Shown: positions 25,783-35,048 of the stretch, piece by piece
Numbering within the stretch: the stretch's first letter is position 1
How the letters are laid out: each line of letters starts with the position of its first letter
Assembly (NCBI GenBank): GCA_029256725.1
Contig: JAQSXJ010000067.1
Location: 1 to 64,000, forward strand
Reading direction: 5' to 3'
Origin: Anaerocolumna sp.
Lineage (GTDB): Bacteria; Bacillota; Clostridia; Lachnospirales; Lachnospiraceae
DNA length: 64,000 bases
The notes under the pieces: generated by a model
Databases searched by the model: none
What the model saw: the letters and a program-made list of their open reading frames with translations, nothing else
Told to the model about the DNA's origin: nothing
Translations under genes and position numbers: made by a program

Positions 25783-28230
25783 TTAAATATTCTGTCTTAG
25801 ACTTTGATTATTATTGTAAAAACCTTTCCAAGGGTCACTGGCAGTTATTCTTAAAAGTGCCTCTGCCATATTCACCCCGTCCGGCGCCACAGTATCCAAT
25901 TCCTCCCATGTGATGGGCATTGACACTTTCGCCCCTTTTCTTGCTCTTAAGGAATAAGGCGCAATACTTGTAGCACCTCTGCCATTTCGAATCCAGTCAA
26001 TAAAGATCCTATCGGTTCGCTTTGACTTTCTGATATTACTGGTATAGCGGTCAGGCCACTTTTGTTCCATCACTTTGGCAACAGACCTTGCAAAATCGTG
26101 AAATACCTCCCAGGTAACTATCGGTTTCAAAGGCACTACCACATGGTAACCTTTACCGCCGCTGGTCTTAAGGTAGGAGTTCAAAGAGAGCTCGCTAAGG
26201 ATACTTCTGATATCCCGCACTCCCTGGCGTACTCTGCTCAAGTCCATTCCTTCATCCGGATCCAGATCGAAAACCATCATATCCGGCTTTTCGATTTCAT
26301 TTACACGGCTTCCCCAGGTATGAAATTCCAACGTGCACATCTGTGCTTCATATAAAATACCTGCCAAATCCTCAAGATAGAAGTACTCCTCCGTTTCACC
26401 GCTTCCATTGGTTACAGGTATTGTAATAACAGCCTTGCTGTCAGCTCCCGGATGCTTTTTGAAAAAGCTTGTCTGTGATATTCCTTTCGGGCAGCGAACA
26501 ACACTTAAAATCCTGTGACTCAGATAGGGCAGCATACGTTCCGACACCTTTTCATAATACCGAACGATATCTGCTTTTGTAATTTCAGGCTCCTCATATA
26601 TTACCTTGCCTGGACTTGTAATTTTTATTCCCCCCACTAAGATGCTGTCTGTATTTACGTTAACGATTTCACCTGCATCATTTCCCGAGGATTGAAGCAT
26701 TATTTCCTGTTCTGTCATCTCTCTCCTAACCTCCCTTGGGTCCTTATCTGTCCGCAAACCCTGAAAGCTTGCCTGCCTTAGCAAATTATCTTTGGTCCAT
26801 TCAGCAAATTTGATTTCTGCAACCAGCTCAGGTTCAAGCCAGATAATCTCTTCCGATTGTTTGGATCCGGGTTCCTCTTTAAAAGCCGACTCTCGCCTTA
26901 TTATGTTCTCAAATGTCTCCAATAGGTGTTTTATGTCAGATTCATTGAATCCCGTACCAGCACGACCAGCATAAATCAAATCTTTCCCTTCATAAACACC
27001 TAAAAGAAGGGAACTTATTCCCCGTGCTTTTTTGTCAGAAAGTGTATATCCTCCAATAACAAATTCCTGTCTCTTTTCACATTTGAGCTTGATCCAATCA
27101 CCATTTCTGGTTCCGCTGTAGGCGGAATCCGCTCTTTTTCCTACGATTCCTTCCATACCGGCTTCATCAGCCGCAGCAAAGCTCTCCTTACCCATACCTC
27201 TGATATAACGGCTGTAGAAGAGTCTTTTCGGAGCATCCTTTAGCAAAATTTCAAGCTTTTCTTTTCTATCAGTCAAAGGATATCCCCGAAGATCAACACC
27301 ATCCAGGGCAAGAAGATCAAAGACAATATAGGTAAGATTCTGCGGTTTGGGATTTTTCATATAGTGCTGCAAAGCCTGAAAATCCGTCTTACCTGCCAAA
27401 TCCGTAATTGCTACTTCTCCGTCCAGTACCATCGCCCTACCGGCAGCAAGGTCGATGAGAGAGCTGGCTACCGCCTGGAACCTCCTGGTATAATCATTAC
27501 CGTTTCTGGTAATCAGCCGTACCTGATTGCCTTCCACAAATGCAATAATTCGATAACCATCATATTTTAATTCATAGAGCCAGTCCTCTCCCTCCGGAAT
27601 GGTATGAGCTAATTTGGCTAATTGTACTTCTACCTTATTGAAAGGGTTCTTAAGGAATTTTTCAGCTTCTCCGGCTTCAATTTCTTTTATGGTACGTCCG
27701 GTTCTGATACTGGTTGTAAATTCGGATATGCCCTCTGTATTTACATATTCATCTTTTTCTTTCAGTAAGAGCCAGTTGTTCTTTGTATCTCCTTCCTTTG
27801 CTTTCAAACGGATCAAAGCCCACTTTCCCTTTAACCGTTTACCTGTCAGAACAAACTTCAGAACACCTTCTCTAAGCCCTTCCTCCACATTCCCCTGAGG
27901 TTCCCAATAGCCTTCATCCCAGAGCAGGACTACTCCACCGCCATATTCTCCTTTCGGAATAGTCCCCTCAAAGTTCCTGTACTCAAGAGGATGGTCTTCT
28001 ACCTGAACGGCAAGTCTTTTATCGTGTGTATCAAAAGAAGGTCCTTTTGGTACTGCCCAGCTCAAAAGAACCTGGTTCCATTCCAGACGAAAGTCATAGT
28101 GTTCCCTCCGGGCCATATGGTGCTGCACCACAAATCGCAGACTCTCATCCGTAGCCTCTGCCATTCCCTGAGGTTCAAGGGTTTTATCAAAGTTTCTTTT
28201 TTCGTTGTACTCATTCAAACTCACCGTCAT
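25783..28230 (-). CDS. ligD: Multidomain NHEJ DNA ligase D (phosphoesterase-ligase-polymerase)
   Basis: 815 residues. Domain order is 3'-phosphoesterase (1-~165: HHMARREHYDFRLE, PKGPSFD, EGTIPKGEYGGG), ATP-dependent ligase (~190-510: adenylated Lys in ELKYDGYR, later EGIVGKR and DWIKLK) and primase-polymerase (~545-800: FFKKHPGAD, metal site MMVFDLDPDEG, KTSGGKGYHVVVPL). This single protein processes and seals double-strand breaks held by Ku. Its start lies 4 bp past the ku stop, so the two are one operon. All three catalytic centres look intact. Confidence 0.96.
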   Translation of the reverse strand: MTVSLNEYNEKRNFDKTLEPQGMAEATDESLRFVVQHHMARREHYDFRLEWNQVLLSWAVPKGPSFDTHDKRLAVQVEDHPLEYRNFEGTIPKGEYGGGVVLLWDEGYWEPQGNVEEGLREGVLKFVLTGKRLKGKWALIRLKAKEGDTKNNWLLLKEKDEYVNTEGISEFTTSIRTGRTIKEIEAGEAEKFLKNPFNKVEVQLAKLAHTIPEGEDWLYELKYDGYRIIAFVEGNQVRLITRNGNDYTRRFQAVASSLIDLAAGRAMVLDGEVAITDLAGKTDFQALQHYMKNPKPQNLTYIVFDLLALDGVDLRGYPLTDRKEKLEILLKDAPKRLFYSRYIRGMGKESFAAADEAGMEGIVGKRADSAYSGTRNGDWIKLKCEKRQEFVIGGYTLSDKKARGISSLLLGVYEGKDLIYAGRAGTGFNESDIKHLLETFENIIRRESAFKEEPGSKQSEEIIWLEPELVAEIKFAEWTKDNLLRQASFQGLRTDKDPREVRREMTEQEIMLQSSGNDAGEIVNVNTDSILVGGIKITSPGKVIYEEPEITKADIVRYYEKVSERMLPYLSHRILSVVRCPKGISQTSFFKKHPGADSKAVITIPVTNGSGETEEYFYLEDLAGILYEAQMCTLEFHTWGSRVNEIEKPDMMVFDLDPDEGMDLSRVRQGVRDIRSILSELSLNSYLKTSGGKGYHVVVPLKPIVTWEVFHDFARSVAKVMEQKWPDRYTSNIRKSKRTDRIFIDWIRNGRGATSIAPYSLRARKGAKVSMPITWEELDTVAPDGVNMAEALLRITASDPWKGFYNNNQSLRQNI

Positions 28231-28234
28231 AAGC

Positions 28235-29008
28235 TCACGCTGTTTCCTTATCTTTCTGAGCTTTTTCTACGCTGGCTTTGAGAGCTTCCATAAGGTCGAT
28301 GACTTTCCCTTCACCTTCAGATTCCGGAGCCACAACCTCTTTACCGGAAATCTTGGTTTCAATAAGTGCACGCAGTCTGCCCTGATATTCATCTTTATAT
28401 TTGGAAGGATCAAAAGGCGTGTCCATGGAATTAATCAGCATTTTCGCCATATTTAGTTCCTGCTCTAATACTTCGGGTTTCGTATATTGTTTCTGAAGAG
28501 CTTTGATGTCATCGGCATAGAACATAGTGGATATAAGGATACCGTCTTCCCTGGGTATGATTGCCATGAGTGTGTCCTTAGTACCCATGACGGTCTTTCC
28601 TATGGCTATCTTCTGTTCTCCCATCAATGCGGAACGGAGAAGTTCGAAGGCTTTTTCTCCACCGGCTTCTGGTGTTGCTTGATAGGTCTTCTCGTAAAAG
28701 ACAGGTGAAATCTGGTTTAATTGTGCGAAATGAAGAATCTGGATGGATTTCTCTTTTTCTGTCTTGATTTTTTCAATCTCTTCGTCTGTGATAACCACAT
28801 ACTTGTCATCATCATACTCAAAGCCTTTTACAATCTCTTCTGTTTTTACCTCCTTGCCGCAGTGGGCACAGGTTTTCTTATATCGGATTCGGCTGTTGTC
28901 TCCTTTATGGAGTTGATTGAAATGGATGTCATTATCCTGTGTAGTCGTGGACATCCCGATGGGAATTGCGACCATACCAAATGTTATAACTGATTTGCGT
29001 GATATCAT
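28235..29008 (-). CDS. ku: Ku protein, non-homologous end-joining
   Basis: About 257 residues from ATG 29008 (MISRKSVITFGMVAIPIGM) behind TTGGAGGTG. It forms the homodimeric ring that binds DNA ends and recruits LigD. Family features are TFGMVAIPI near the N-terminus, a CAHCGKEV zinc-like pair (commonly seen in bacterial Ku) and the core KMLINSMDTPFDPSKYKDEY. The C-terminus is short and Lys-rich (KASVEKAQKDKETA). Confidence 0.95.
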   Translation of the reverse strand: MISRKSVITFGMVAIPIGMSTTTQDNDIHFNQLHKGDNSRIRYKKTCAHCGKEVKTEEIVKGFEYDDDKYVVITDEEIEKIKTEKEKSIQILHFAQLNQISPVFYEKTYQATPEAGGEKAFELLRSALMGEQKIAIGKTVMGTKDTLMAIIPREDGILISTMFYADDIKALQKQYTKPEVLEQELNMAKMLINSMDTPFDPSKYKDEYQGRLRALIETKISGKEVVAPESEGEGKVIDLMEALKASVEKAQKDKETA

Positions 29009-29096
29009 GCTGTAAACACCTCCAAGGGTATTGTTTCCAAGTAAGTTGGAAGTATTCATGGAAAAGCTGTGTGCTCTGTAAACAATATTATTAGTA

Positions 29097-29125
29097 AACC
29101 TGAATTATTCATAATAATTCAGGTT
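29097..29125. promoter_or_regulatory. Perfect palindrome upstream of ku
   Basis: Arms AACCTGAATTATT and AATAATTCAGGTT (13 bp each) flank CAT, about 90 bp upstream of the ku start. No T-run follows on either strand, which favours an operator over a terminator. The binding protein is unknown. Confidence 0.55.
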
Positions 29126-29270
29126 AAATTATCCCGTTATATTTATTAGATTTTGTAATACTGGAAATCTGAACATATCTCGAGGGGCAATTACGTTTTC
29201 ATAATAACAGAGTCAAATTTTTATTGATGTCATGTAAAATCCTTATCATTTCATTCTTATACGTTTTCTA

Positions 29271-29295
29271 GGGCGGGGTTCCTAGACTCCCGCCC
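29271..29295. terminator. GC-rich hairpin downstream of the flavin oxidoreductase remnant
   Basis: GGGCGGG and CCCGCCC (29271-29277, 29289-29295) form a 7-bp stem that stands out in AT-rich DNA. It lies about 47 bp past the stop at 29342. There is no long T-run (TAGAAAACG on the minus strand), so it may be a weak or factor-assisted terminator. Confidence 0.45.
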
Positions 29296-29341
29296 GTTAA
29301 TATGTTTATGACCTTGTAGAATAAGCTTTTGGTAGTAAGGG

Positions 29342-31217
29342 TCATACTGCAAGTCCTGCTTCATATCCATCTTTTGTTGCATGAAGAGCACTGCCTGCCT
29401 TTACGGCACCACCAATTACATATACTTCACTGCAGTATTTCTTAGCCATTTCTTCCAAAGGATTATACGCTTTATAGCCAAAGGCTGAAACAACCACTTC
29501 TGCCGGCAGCGTAATCTTTTCTCCGGCAGCATTCACATAAACGACGCCTTCGTCATTGACTTCTTTTACTGTGGCTTCCGTCAATACTTTAACACCAGAT
29601 TCCTTAAGATAACCTGTCAAACAGACTTTTGTCATTATCATCATGTCATTTAAGATATCTTTCTGCATTTCAAGAATTGTAATGTCTCCGACTGTCTGAG
29701 AAAGGAAATGAGCGGTTTCGCCACCTACTTCACCGCCGCCACAGACAACTACCGGTCCTGCCGTAATATCACAGTTTCCTAATAATACATCTTCCGCAAT
29801 CAGGACTTTACCTGATTCAATACCTTTGATATTAGGCTGGAAGGGTACGGCTCCGGTAGCAGCAATAATTGCATCCGGTTTCTCGTTCTGTATCAATTCT
29901 TCTGTCACTTCGGTATTTAAATGAATTGTAGCCTTTAAATCCATTAAAGCTTTACGCATAGATGAAACGAAAGTTGCTAATTCGCCTTTGCCAAGAGGAT
30001 ATGCTGCTGATTTGAACTGGCCGCCTAAATCATTCTTCTGTTCAAAAATTGTTACCTTATGTCCCCTTTTTGCTGCTGTATATGCTGCTGTTAATCCTCC
30101 GGGACCGGCTCCGATAACCATAACCTTCTTGGGGTTTTCCACCACTTCCAGTTCATTTTCATATTCCCTTGCAACCCGAGGATTGATAAGACAGGTAAGC
30201 GTTGTCAAATTTTCCTGCTTTCGCTTTTTCCGGAAGATATGGATCTGCAAGGGAGCCACGACCCATACCGATGAAATCTGCTTTCCCCATCTTAAGAAGA
30301 GTATCCGCCATCTTAGGATCATTGATACGGTTTGTAACTATGACAGGAACATTAACCAATTTCTTAATCTGTTCAGCTACTTCCATATTCAATGCATGCT
30401 TTGTATACATAGGTGCGATAACCTGGTCAATGGGAGCAGAAGCATACATACCGTTTGAAACATGAATTGCATCAAACCCAATCTCTTCACAATGACGAGC
30501 CAGTTCAAAGCTCTCAGCTTCGGTTCTGCCTCCAAGCAGATATTCATTTCCAGAAATTCTGACAATTACAGGGAACTCATTTCCTACTTCTTTTCTTACC
30601 GCTTCCAGAATCTCATCTAAAAATCTCGCACGATTATCAAAACATCCGCCATATTCGTCGACCCTTTTATTGGTAAAGGGAGACAAAAATTCAGATATCA
30701 GGTAACCATGAGCTGCATGAATTTCAATTCCGTCAAAGCCGGCTTCCTTACATCTTCTTGCCGTATCTCCAAAATCCTTAACAATACCTTTTATCTCTTC
30801 CACCGTCATTTCCTTTGGTGGTTCCTGGCAGATAGGATCTTTAATTGCGGAAGGTGCCAGTGGTGTTACATTTCCATTTACCAACCTTGTTGACTGTCTT
30901 CCCGGATGATAGATCTGACAAAACAGTTTGGAATCATATTTATGTATTCTGTCGGTAAGTTTAATGTTTCCCTCAATCTGTTCATCGTTGTAAAGCCCCG
31001 GAATCAGTTCATATCCCTTGGCATTCACATTAACCGCATAATCTTCTGTGATAATAAGACCCCAGCCGCCTTTCGCCTTCTCCTCGAGGTACTTGATATA
31101 TCGTTCTGTAACCATTCCATCTTTCGTACAAGTATTTGTTACCATTGCAGGAACCACCAATCGGTTGGGCACAGTGCATCCTGAAATATTCATTGCAGTA
31201 AACAATTCTGTTATCAT
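29342..31217 (-). pseudogene. 2-enoate reductase-like FMN/Fe-S/FAD oxidoreductase, internally deleted and frameshifted
   Basis: The 5' part (31217-30159) is an old-yellow-enzyme TIM barrel: NRLVVPAMVTN, YHPGRQ, EIHAAHGYLISEFLSPF, GMGRGSLADPYLP. The 3' part, in another frame to 29342, is the FAD/NAD half: VIGAGPGGLTAAYTA and VVCGGGEVGGETAHF. In the family these are one ~640-660-residue chain joined by a 4Fe-4S site with a CxxCxxxC group and a later TCLINP cysteine. Here the sequence passes from AGKFDN straight to LTCLINPRV in the second frame. The first three cysteines (roughly 20 residues) are missing and the frame is shifted. It is presumably inactive. Expected reactions would be reduction of 2-enoates or related enones. 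Confidence 0.82.
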
Positions 31218-31255
31218 CTTTTTCCTCCAAATAACTTTATCATTGTGATAATTTT

Positions 31256-31286
31256 ATTTTAACGGATGGAATTATTTCATGGTCAA
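31256..31286 (-). promoter_or_regulatory. MerR-type promoter with 19-bp spacer and dyad
   Basis: On the minus strand TTGACC (-35, 31286-31281) and TAAAAT (-10, 31261-31256) are separated by 19 bp, the long spacer characteristic of MerR-activated promoters. The spacer holds ATGAAATAATTCCAT, which matches its own reverse complement at 12 of 15 positions. It lies about 40 bp before the flavin oxidoreductase start, and the MerR gene lies immediately upstream. Confidence 0.6.
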
Positions 31287-31385
31287 GTCCAAAAATCAGG
31301 TTGTATTTCCAGAGTGAATTGTTAAATTTTTAGCAAAGTTAAACAGAAAGCAATCGAATTTTTACTAAAATAGCAAATTAAACCT

Positions 31386-32198
31386 TTAAACCGTTGCAAG
31401 GTTTTTCTCAATGGGGAGGTGCAGTTCTATCAATCTGTAAAACTCGTCCTCTTCCATTCCTCTGCCTATCAAAAGAGCAGATAAGGTTCCGTTCTGACGA
31501 TATCCTTTTCTCTCAAGATAGTCTAAGGCCTCCGCATAAAAGTCCTTATTAAAGGCACCGATCCTTCCAAGATTCACATTCGTGCACAGACAGTATTCTT
31601 CCGGAATGTATACCATGTTTTCTTTCTCTAGTATCTGTAGTTTATCAAAATATCTCTTATCAAATGATAAGCCCCAGATTTCCTTTCCATTTATATATTC
31701 AAAACAAACATCCCAGAAAGGTATATTGGTATCGGAAAACAAAACTTTACTTATTTCTTCGGATAAGCAGATTTCTTCGTAGTTGTCACCTTCTCCGGTT
31801 ACAACCTGAAAAAAATACTTTTCAGGTATTCGTTTCACCCAATAATTACCCATATTGTAGCGTCCCATTTTATTACGTTCTGTTACTTGATTAATACGGT
31901 CTAGAAGGAGCGTTTTGTAATCAATCTCTTTGATTAGATCATTATAATATTTCACCAGATAGTCTACTATCTGATTGTAATAGTTTTCTTCTTTTAAGCC
32001 TCTGATGCTTTTGATGTTAATATTCCAGCCTTGATACTGGATTGCTTCCATTAAGAAGAAAATATCCATTGTATCATATGAACGGTAATTATTTTCTTCT
32101 TTCCGCTTGGGACTTATCATTCCTTTTTTCTCATAATAGCGAATCATTTCTCTGGAAATATTAAGTATGTTTGATACTTCTTTTATGTTATATTCCAT
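31386..32198 (-). CDS. MerR-family transcriptional regulator with large effector domain
   Basis: 270 residues. The N-terminal winged helix is clear (IKEVSNILNISREMIRYYEKKGMISPKR, with the RYYE motif), then the coiled-coil helix region ~75-115. A ~150-residue C-terminal domain resembles GyrI-like/multidrug-binding effector domains in size (FFQVVTGEGDNYEEI, YIPEEYCLCTNVNLG). I do not recognise the ligand. The gene lies 168 bp before the broken oxidoreductase, whose promoter has MerR geometry. Confidence 0.88.
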   Translation of the reverse strand: MEYNIKEVSNILNISREMIRYYEKKGMISPKRKEENNYRSYDTMDIFFLMEAIQYQGWNINIKSIRGLKEENYYNQIVDYLVKYYNDLIKEIDYKTLLLDRINQVTERNKMGRYNMGNYWVKRIPEKYFFQVVTGEGDNYEEICLSEEISKVLFSDTNIPFWDVCFEYINGKEIWGLSFDKRYFDKLQILEKENMVYIPEEYCLCTNVNLGRIGAFNKDFYAEALDYLERKGYRQNGTLSALLIGRGMEEDEFYRLIELHLPIEKNLATV

Positions 32199-32334
32199 GG
32201 TTTGTATTTCCTCACAGTTGTTATTCTTATATGGCTTATATGGTGAAGTTTTTGTTATTGATTTAACACATTCCTGAACGTTATTAAAATAAAGCTTATG
32301 TTTAAACAGCCCTCCTAATTTTATATTACCTTCA

Positions 32335-32359
32335 ATAATCTATCTTTTTGATAGATTAT
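32335..32359. promoter_or_regulatory. Inverted repeat upstream of merR gene
   Basis: ATAATCTATC and GATAGATTAT flank a T5 loop, followed by AATTTTT on the plus strand. It lies between the MerR gene and the small gene at 32483-32629 and could be an operator or a weak terminator. The surrounding 32199-32482 has no ORF. Confidence 0.4.
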
Positions 32360-32482
32360 AATTTTTATGAATTAGGTATTCAACTTGATTAAGCTAAGAA
32401 AAGTATAACTCATTTGGTCATTTCAATGCTACTATTAGTTAATTATTTTACGCATTGCTGAGATTTCTTTCACATTGTGTTC

Positions 32483-32629
32483 TTATACAAACTTCTTTAA
32501 TTCCGATATAAGTTTTACCGCATCTTGAAAGCCTTGTCTGTAGGCAATTCTTCCATATTCCGCACTACACTCATTGTTCGCAGTGATAACCCTGTCGATT
32601 GCCAATCTCTGTTTATTACTAAATTTCAT
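32483..32629 (-). CDS. Small hypothetical protein (48 residues)
   Basis: From ATG 32629 (MKFSNKQRLAIDRVI, ending LISELKKFV) with AGGTAAA just upstream; the frame stays open to a TTG at 32671 but that part overlaps the opposite gene's start. It is predicted all-helical and soluble. It is divergent from the first ribbon-helix-helix gene, with starts 30 bp apart. Family unknown to me; such small proteins are common beside mobile or defence genes. Confidence 0.45.
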   Translation of the reverse strand: MKFSNKQRLAIDRVITANNECSAEYGRIAYRQGFQDAVKLISELKKFV

Positions 32630-32659
32630 TTTACCTAATTTGTTACAAAGGGGGATTAT

Positions 32660-32830
32660 ATGTCGTTTCAATTATCTAAGTTTACATTACGAGTAGATTC
32701 TGAGTTGATAAATAAATTTCGTTATGTAGCAGATTATAATGCTCTATCTGCTAATCGTGAATTGGAAGTAATTATGAAAAAGCATATTAGTGAATTTGAG
32801 AAGAAACATGGGAGGATTAAGATAAAATAG
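32660..32830 (+). CDS. Arc-like ribbon-helix-helix DNA-binding protein 1
   Basis: 56 residues, ATG 32660 after AAAGGGGG. The sequence FQLSKFTLRVDSELINKFRY followed by ADYNALSANRELEVIMKKHI is a classic Arc/CopG ribbon-helix-helix: a beta strand (KFTLRV), then two helices with SANREL at the turn. It probably represses its own operon, perhaps the downstream restriction gene. A paralogue lies 102 bp downstream. Confidence 0.82.
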   Translation: MSFQLSKFTLRVDSELINKFRYVADYNALSANRELEVIMKKHISEFEKKHGRIKIK

Positions 32831-32842
32831 CAAATATTTAAT

Positions 32843-32880
32843 GGCGTCACAGTGCCGTCACTCAATCATTTAGCCGTCAT
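32843..32880. promoter_or_regulatory. Direct repeats between the two RHH genes (candidate operator)
   Basis: GGCGTCAC, GCCGTCAC and GCCGTCAT occur in the same orientation at about 32843, 32854 and 32873, and another GTCAT follows at 32898. These stand out in AT-rich DNA and lie just upstream of the second RHH gene. Ribbon-helix-helix dimers usually bind short repeated or inverted words, so autoregulation is plausible. Confidence 0.4.
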
Positions 32881-32932
32881 TAAGACGCTATAATAATGTC
32901 ATCTTAGTTTTATAGAAAAAGGGGAGTGACAT

Positions 32933-33106
32933 ATGCGATCTGAATTATCAAAATTTACATTAAGAACCGATGCAGAATTGTTGAAAAAATTCCGTTTTGT
33001 TGCGGATTATAATGGCCGATCTGCTAATCGAGAGATAGAAGTACTTATGAAAAAACATGTTGATGAGTTTGAAAAGAAGAATGGTAAGATTATTACTAAT
33101 GAATAG
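32933..33106 (+). CDS. Arc-like ribbon-helix-helix DNA-binding protein 2
   Basis: 57 residues, ATG 32933 after AAAAGGGGAG. ELSKFTLRTDAELLKKFRF and ADYNGRSANREIEVLMKKHV align nearly position by position with the upstream protein, so the two arose by tandem duplication. Strand-turn-helix-helix layout as in Arc. It lies 177 bp before the restriction endonuclease gene and is a candidate controller of the restriction-modification genes. Confidence 0.82.
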   Translation: MRSELSKFTLRTDAELLKKFRFVADYNGRSANREIEVLMKKHVDEFEKKNGKIITNE

Positions 33107-33282
33107 ATACATTATTTCGAAGCAAGCGCTTTCATTCTCGATTAATTGTTATATAGTAATTTTAAGGCTAATAACAAATCGATTATATTTATCAATGGGC
33201 AAATACCCTAAAAAATGAATATGTTATTTAAACTGCTACATATAACAATATACACATTTTATGATATTAAGGAGACTATCAT

Positions 33283-34992
33283 ATGCTTAGTTATGATTAC
33301 ATTAAAGCAGACCGTCGTAGCATCCTGGAACATGCAAAAAAATTAGAATCACATGTTATCGGTGATGTATATGACCTCGAATTAAATGGTAAGCATCGAG
33401 ATGATATTTTAGAATATTATTCAGAAGAAAAAATAACAGGTACTCTAGAAGCAACGGATGAAAATGGACAAATAATAATTCCTGCAACTAAAGGCGACAA
33501 AGGACGAATCGGTAATTTAGTACAAGAGATATACTTTGACATTCCTCGTAACAATATATCCGACTATGATATCGAAGAAGCTAAAGTTGAATTAAAAGTT
33601 AGCAAATTAGTAAATAAACCACGTGCAGGACTTACAGTTAAAGAACGTCTTGTATTAGGCATGATCAGTGCAAACGAATCATTGCCTGAAAGATTTGAAG
33701 AATCACATATATATAATAAATGTAAATTAATGATGCTTATTTACTATATAAATCAAGAGGATGAGGGAAAACGCCCTTATGAATTTCCTTTTTATAGGTC
33801 TGCATACATACAAGTACCAGATTCTGATATAGAACAGATAAGAATTGACTATGAGTACATACGTAATTGTGTTAATTCTAACTGCTATGAGGATTTAACT
33901 GAATCGAGAGCAATGTACCTTTCTCCATGTCCTAAGAACGGAAGACGTGCATTTTCATTTAAGCCGAGTTATATGAATCAGCTTTTTAGAGAATATATAA
34001 ACACTGATATTATGATGTATGATCCCTATACTGATTCAAACATAACTGAATCAGCTTCAGAATTCGATTCTGTTATTCAAAATTCTGCTGTATTAAAAGA
34101 AAAATCCTTTGAAGAAATCGTTCTTGAAAAATTTGCACCTCATATAGGTCTTACAGTCTATGAAATCCGTAAAAGTCTATTGACTGAAGTTGATTATAAT
34201 GCATGGTTTACGGAAAGAGCTCGTAGAAAAGAAAATACTGAACGTAAAATAAAACAAAAGAAAGGACTTCAATACGATGGTGATATTGAAGTAAATCTTC
34301 CAGGTGAAGATAAAGCTGAAGAAGCACGTACCACATATATGATGTTAGGAATAAGAAGTAATGAAGCTGAAGAATTTGTTAAAGCAAATATATGTGTTAA
34401 GTCTCTTCATATCAATAAAAAAGGTGTAATTAATGAAAAAATGGTATTTCCCGCATTTGAATTTACAGAATTACTAAATGAAACTTGGGAGGAATCACAG
34501 TGTTATCAAGATATGTATGAAAGTAGATTTCTTTTTGCAATTTATAAAGAAACGGATGATGGTTATGTTTTTAAAGGAGTAAAATTTTGGTCTATGTCTA
34601 AGGATGATATGGAAATAATGCATCAAGGATGGGAAGATATTCGCAGTATAATCAAAGAAGGTGTTAAATTCAAATTAGCTCAGAAAAAGGATGGCTCATA
34701 TAATAAAACAACACGAGGACAATATGTTGTTGTAAACAACTTTCCTGATTCAAAAAATACAAAAGCAAACTGTCCTGATACACTTTTAAGACAAGAACGA
34801 CCTCTAAATCCCATACTTTCCATAAGACCCCATACAAGCCAAGTATACTATGATTTAAAATCCATAAATTATCGAGACACTACAAATCCTCGTTTTAATG
34901 GTAGTAAATTGCCAAACGGAGATATAATGACTAAACAAAGCTTTTGGTATAATATAGATTATATAAAAACACAAATTTTAGAATTTCTATAA
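33283..34992 (+). CDS. Type II restriction endonuclease, Sau3AI/MutH family
   Basis: 569 residues, ATG after TTAAGGAGACTATC. The N-terminal half has the MutH-type catalytic set: KGRIGNLVQEIYF (Glu helix), then Asp94/Asp96 and E103-x-K105 in ELKVSK. The C-terminal half (~290-569) resembles a second, degenerate MutH-like domain ending in IRPHTSQVYYD...LPNGDIMTKQSFW, as in Sau3AI and LlaKR2I. That family cuts GATC and is paired with C5-cytosine methyltransferases, as here with the convergent gene at 35049. GATC specificity is therefore inferred, not shown. The gene is noticeably AT-rich compared with its surroundings, suggesting acquisition. Confidence 0.85.
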   Translation: MLSYDYIKADRRSILEHAKKLESHVIGDVYDLELNGKHRDDILEYYSEEKITGTLEATDENGQIIIPATKGDKGRIGNLVQEIYFDIPRNNISDYDIEEAKVELKVSKLVNKPRAGLTVKERLVLGMISANESLPERFEESHIYNKCKLMMLIYYINQEDEGKRPYEFPFYRSAYIQVPDSDIEQIRIDYEYIRNCVNSNCYEDLTESRAMYLSPCPKNGRRAFSFKPSYMNQLFREYINTDIMMYDPYTDSNITESASEFDSVIQNSAVLKEKSFEEIVLEKFAPHIGLTVYEIRKSLLTEVDYNAWFTERARRKENTERKIKQKKGLQYDGDIEVNLPGEDKAEEARTTYMMLGIRSNEAEEFVKANICVKSLHINKKGVINEKMVFPAFEFTELLNETWEESQCYQDMYESRFLFAIYKETDDGYVFKGVKFWSMSKDDMEIMHQGWEDIRSIIKEGVKFKLAQKKDGSYNKTTRGQYVVVNNFPDSKNTKANCPDTLLRQERPLNPILSIRPHTSQVYYDLKSINYRDTTNPRFNGSKLPNGDIMTKQSFWYNIDYIKTQILEFL

Positions 34993-35001
34993 ACAATAAA
35001 G

Positions 35002-35046
35002 GGTTGTCTCTCAACTAATTAAATAGTCAGTGTGACAACCTCTTTT
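35002..35046. terminator. Bidirectional terminator between the endonuclease and methyltransferase genes
   Basis: GGTTGTC (35002-35008) pairs with GACAACC (35034-35040), followed by TCTTTTACTT on the plus strand. The stem is flanked on its other side by CTTTATTG as read on the minus strand. It serves two convergent genes that end 10 bp and 9 bp away. Confidence 0.65.
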
Positions 35047-35048
35047 AC

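Noticed and set aside
29342-30322. Independent FAD oxidoreductase gene
   Set aside because: It begins inside the end of the upstream frame, lacks a ribosome site, and continues a protein that is fused in relatives, so it is the second half of a broken gene.
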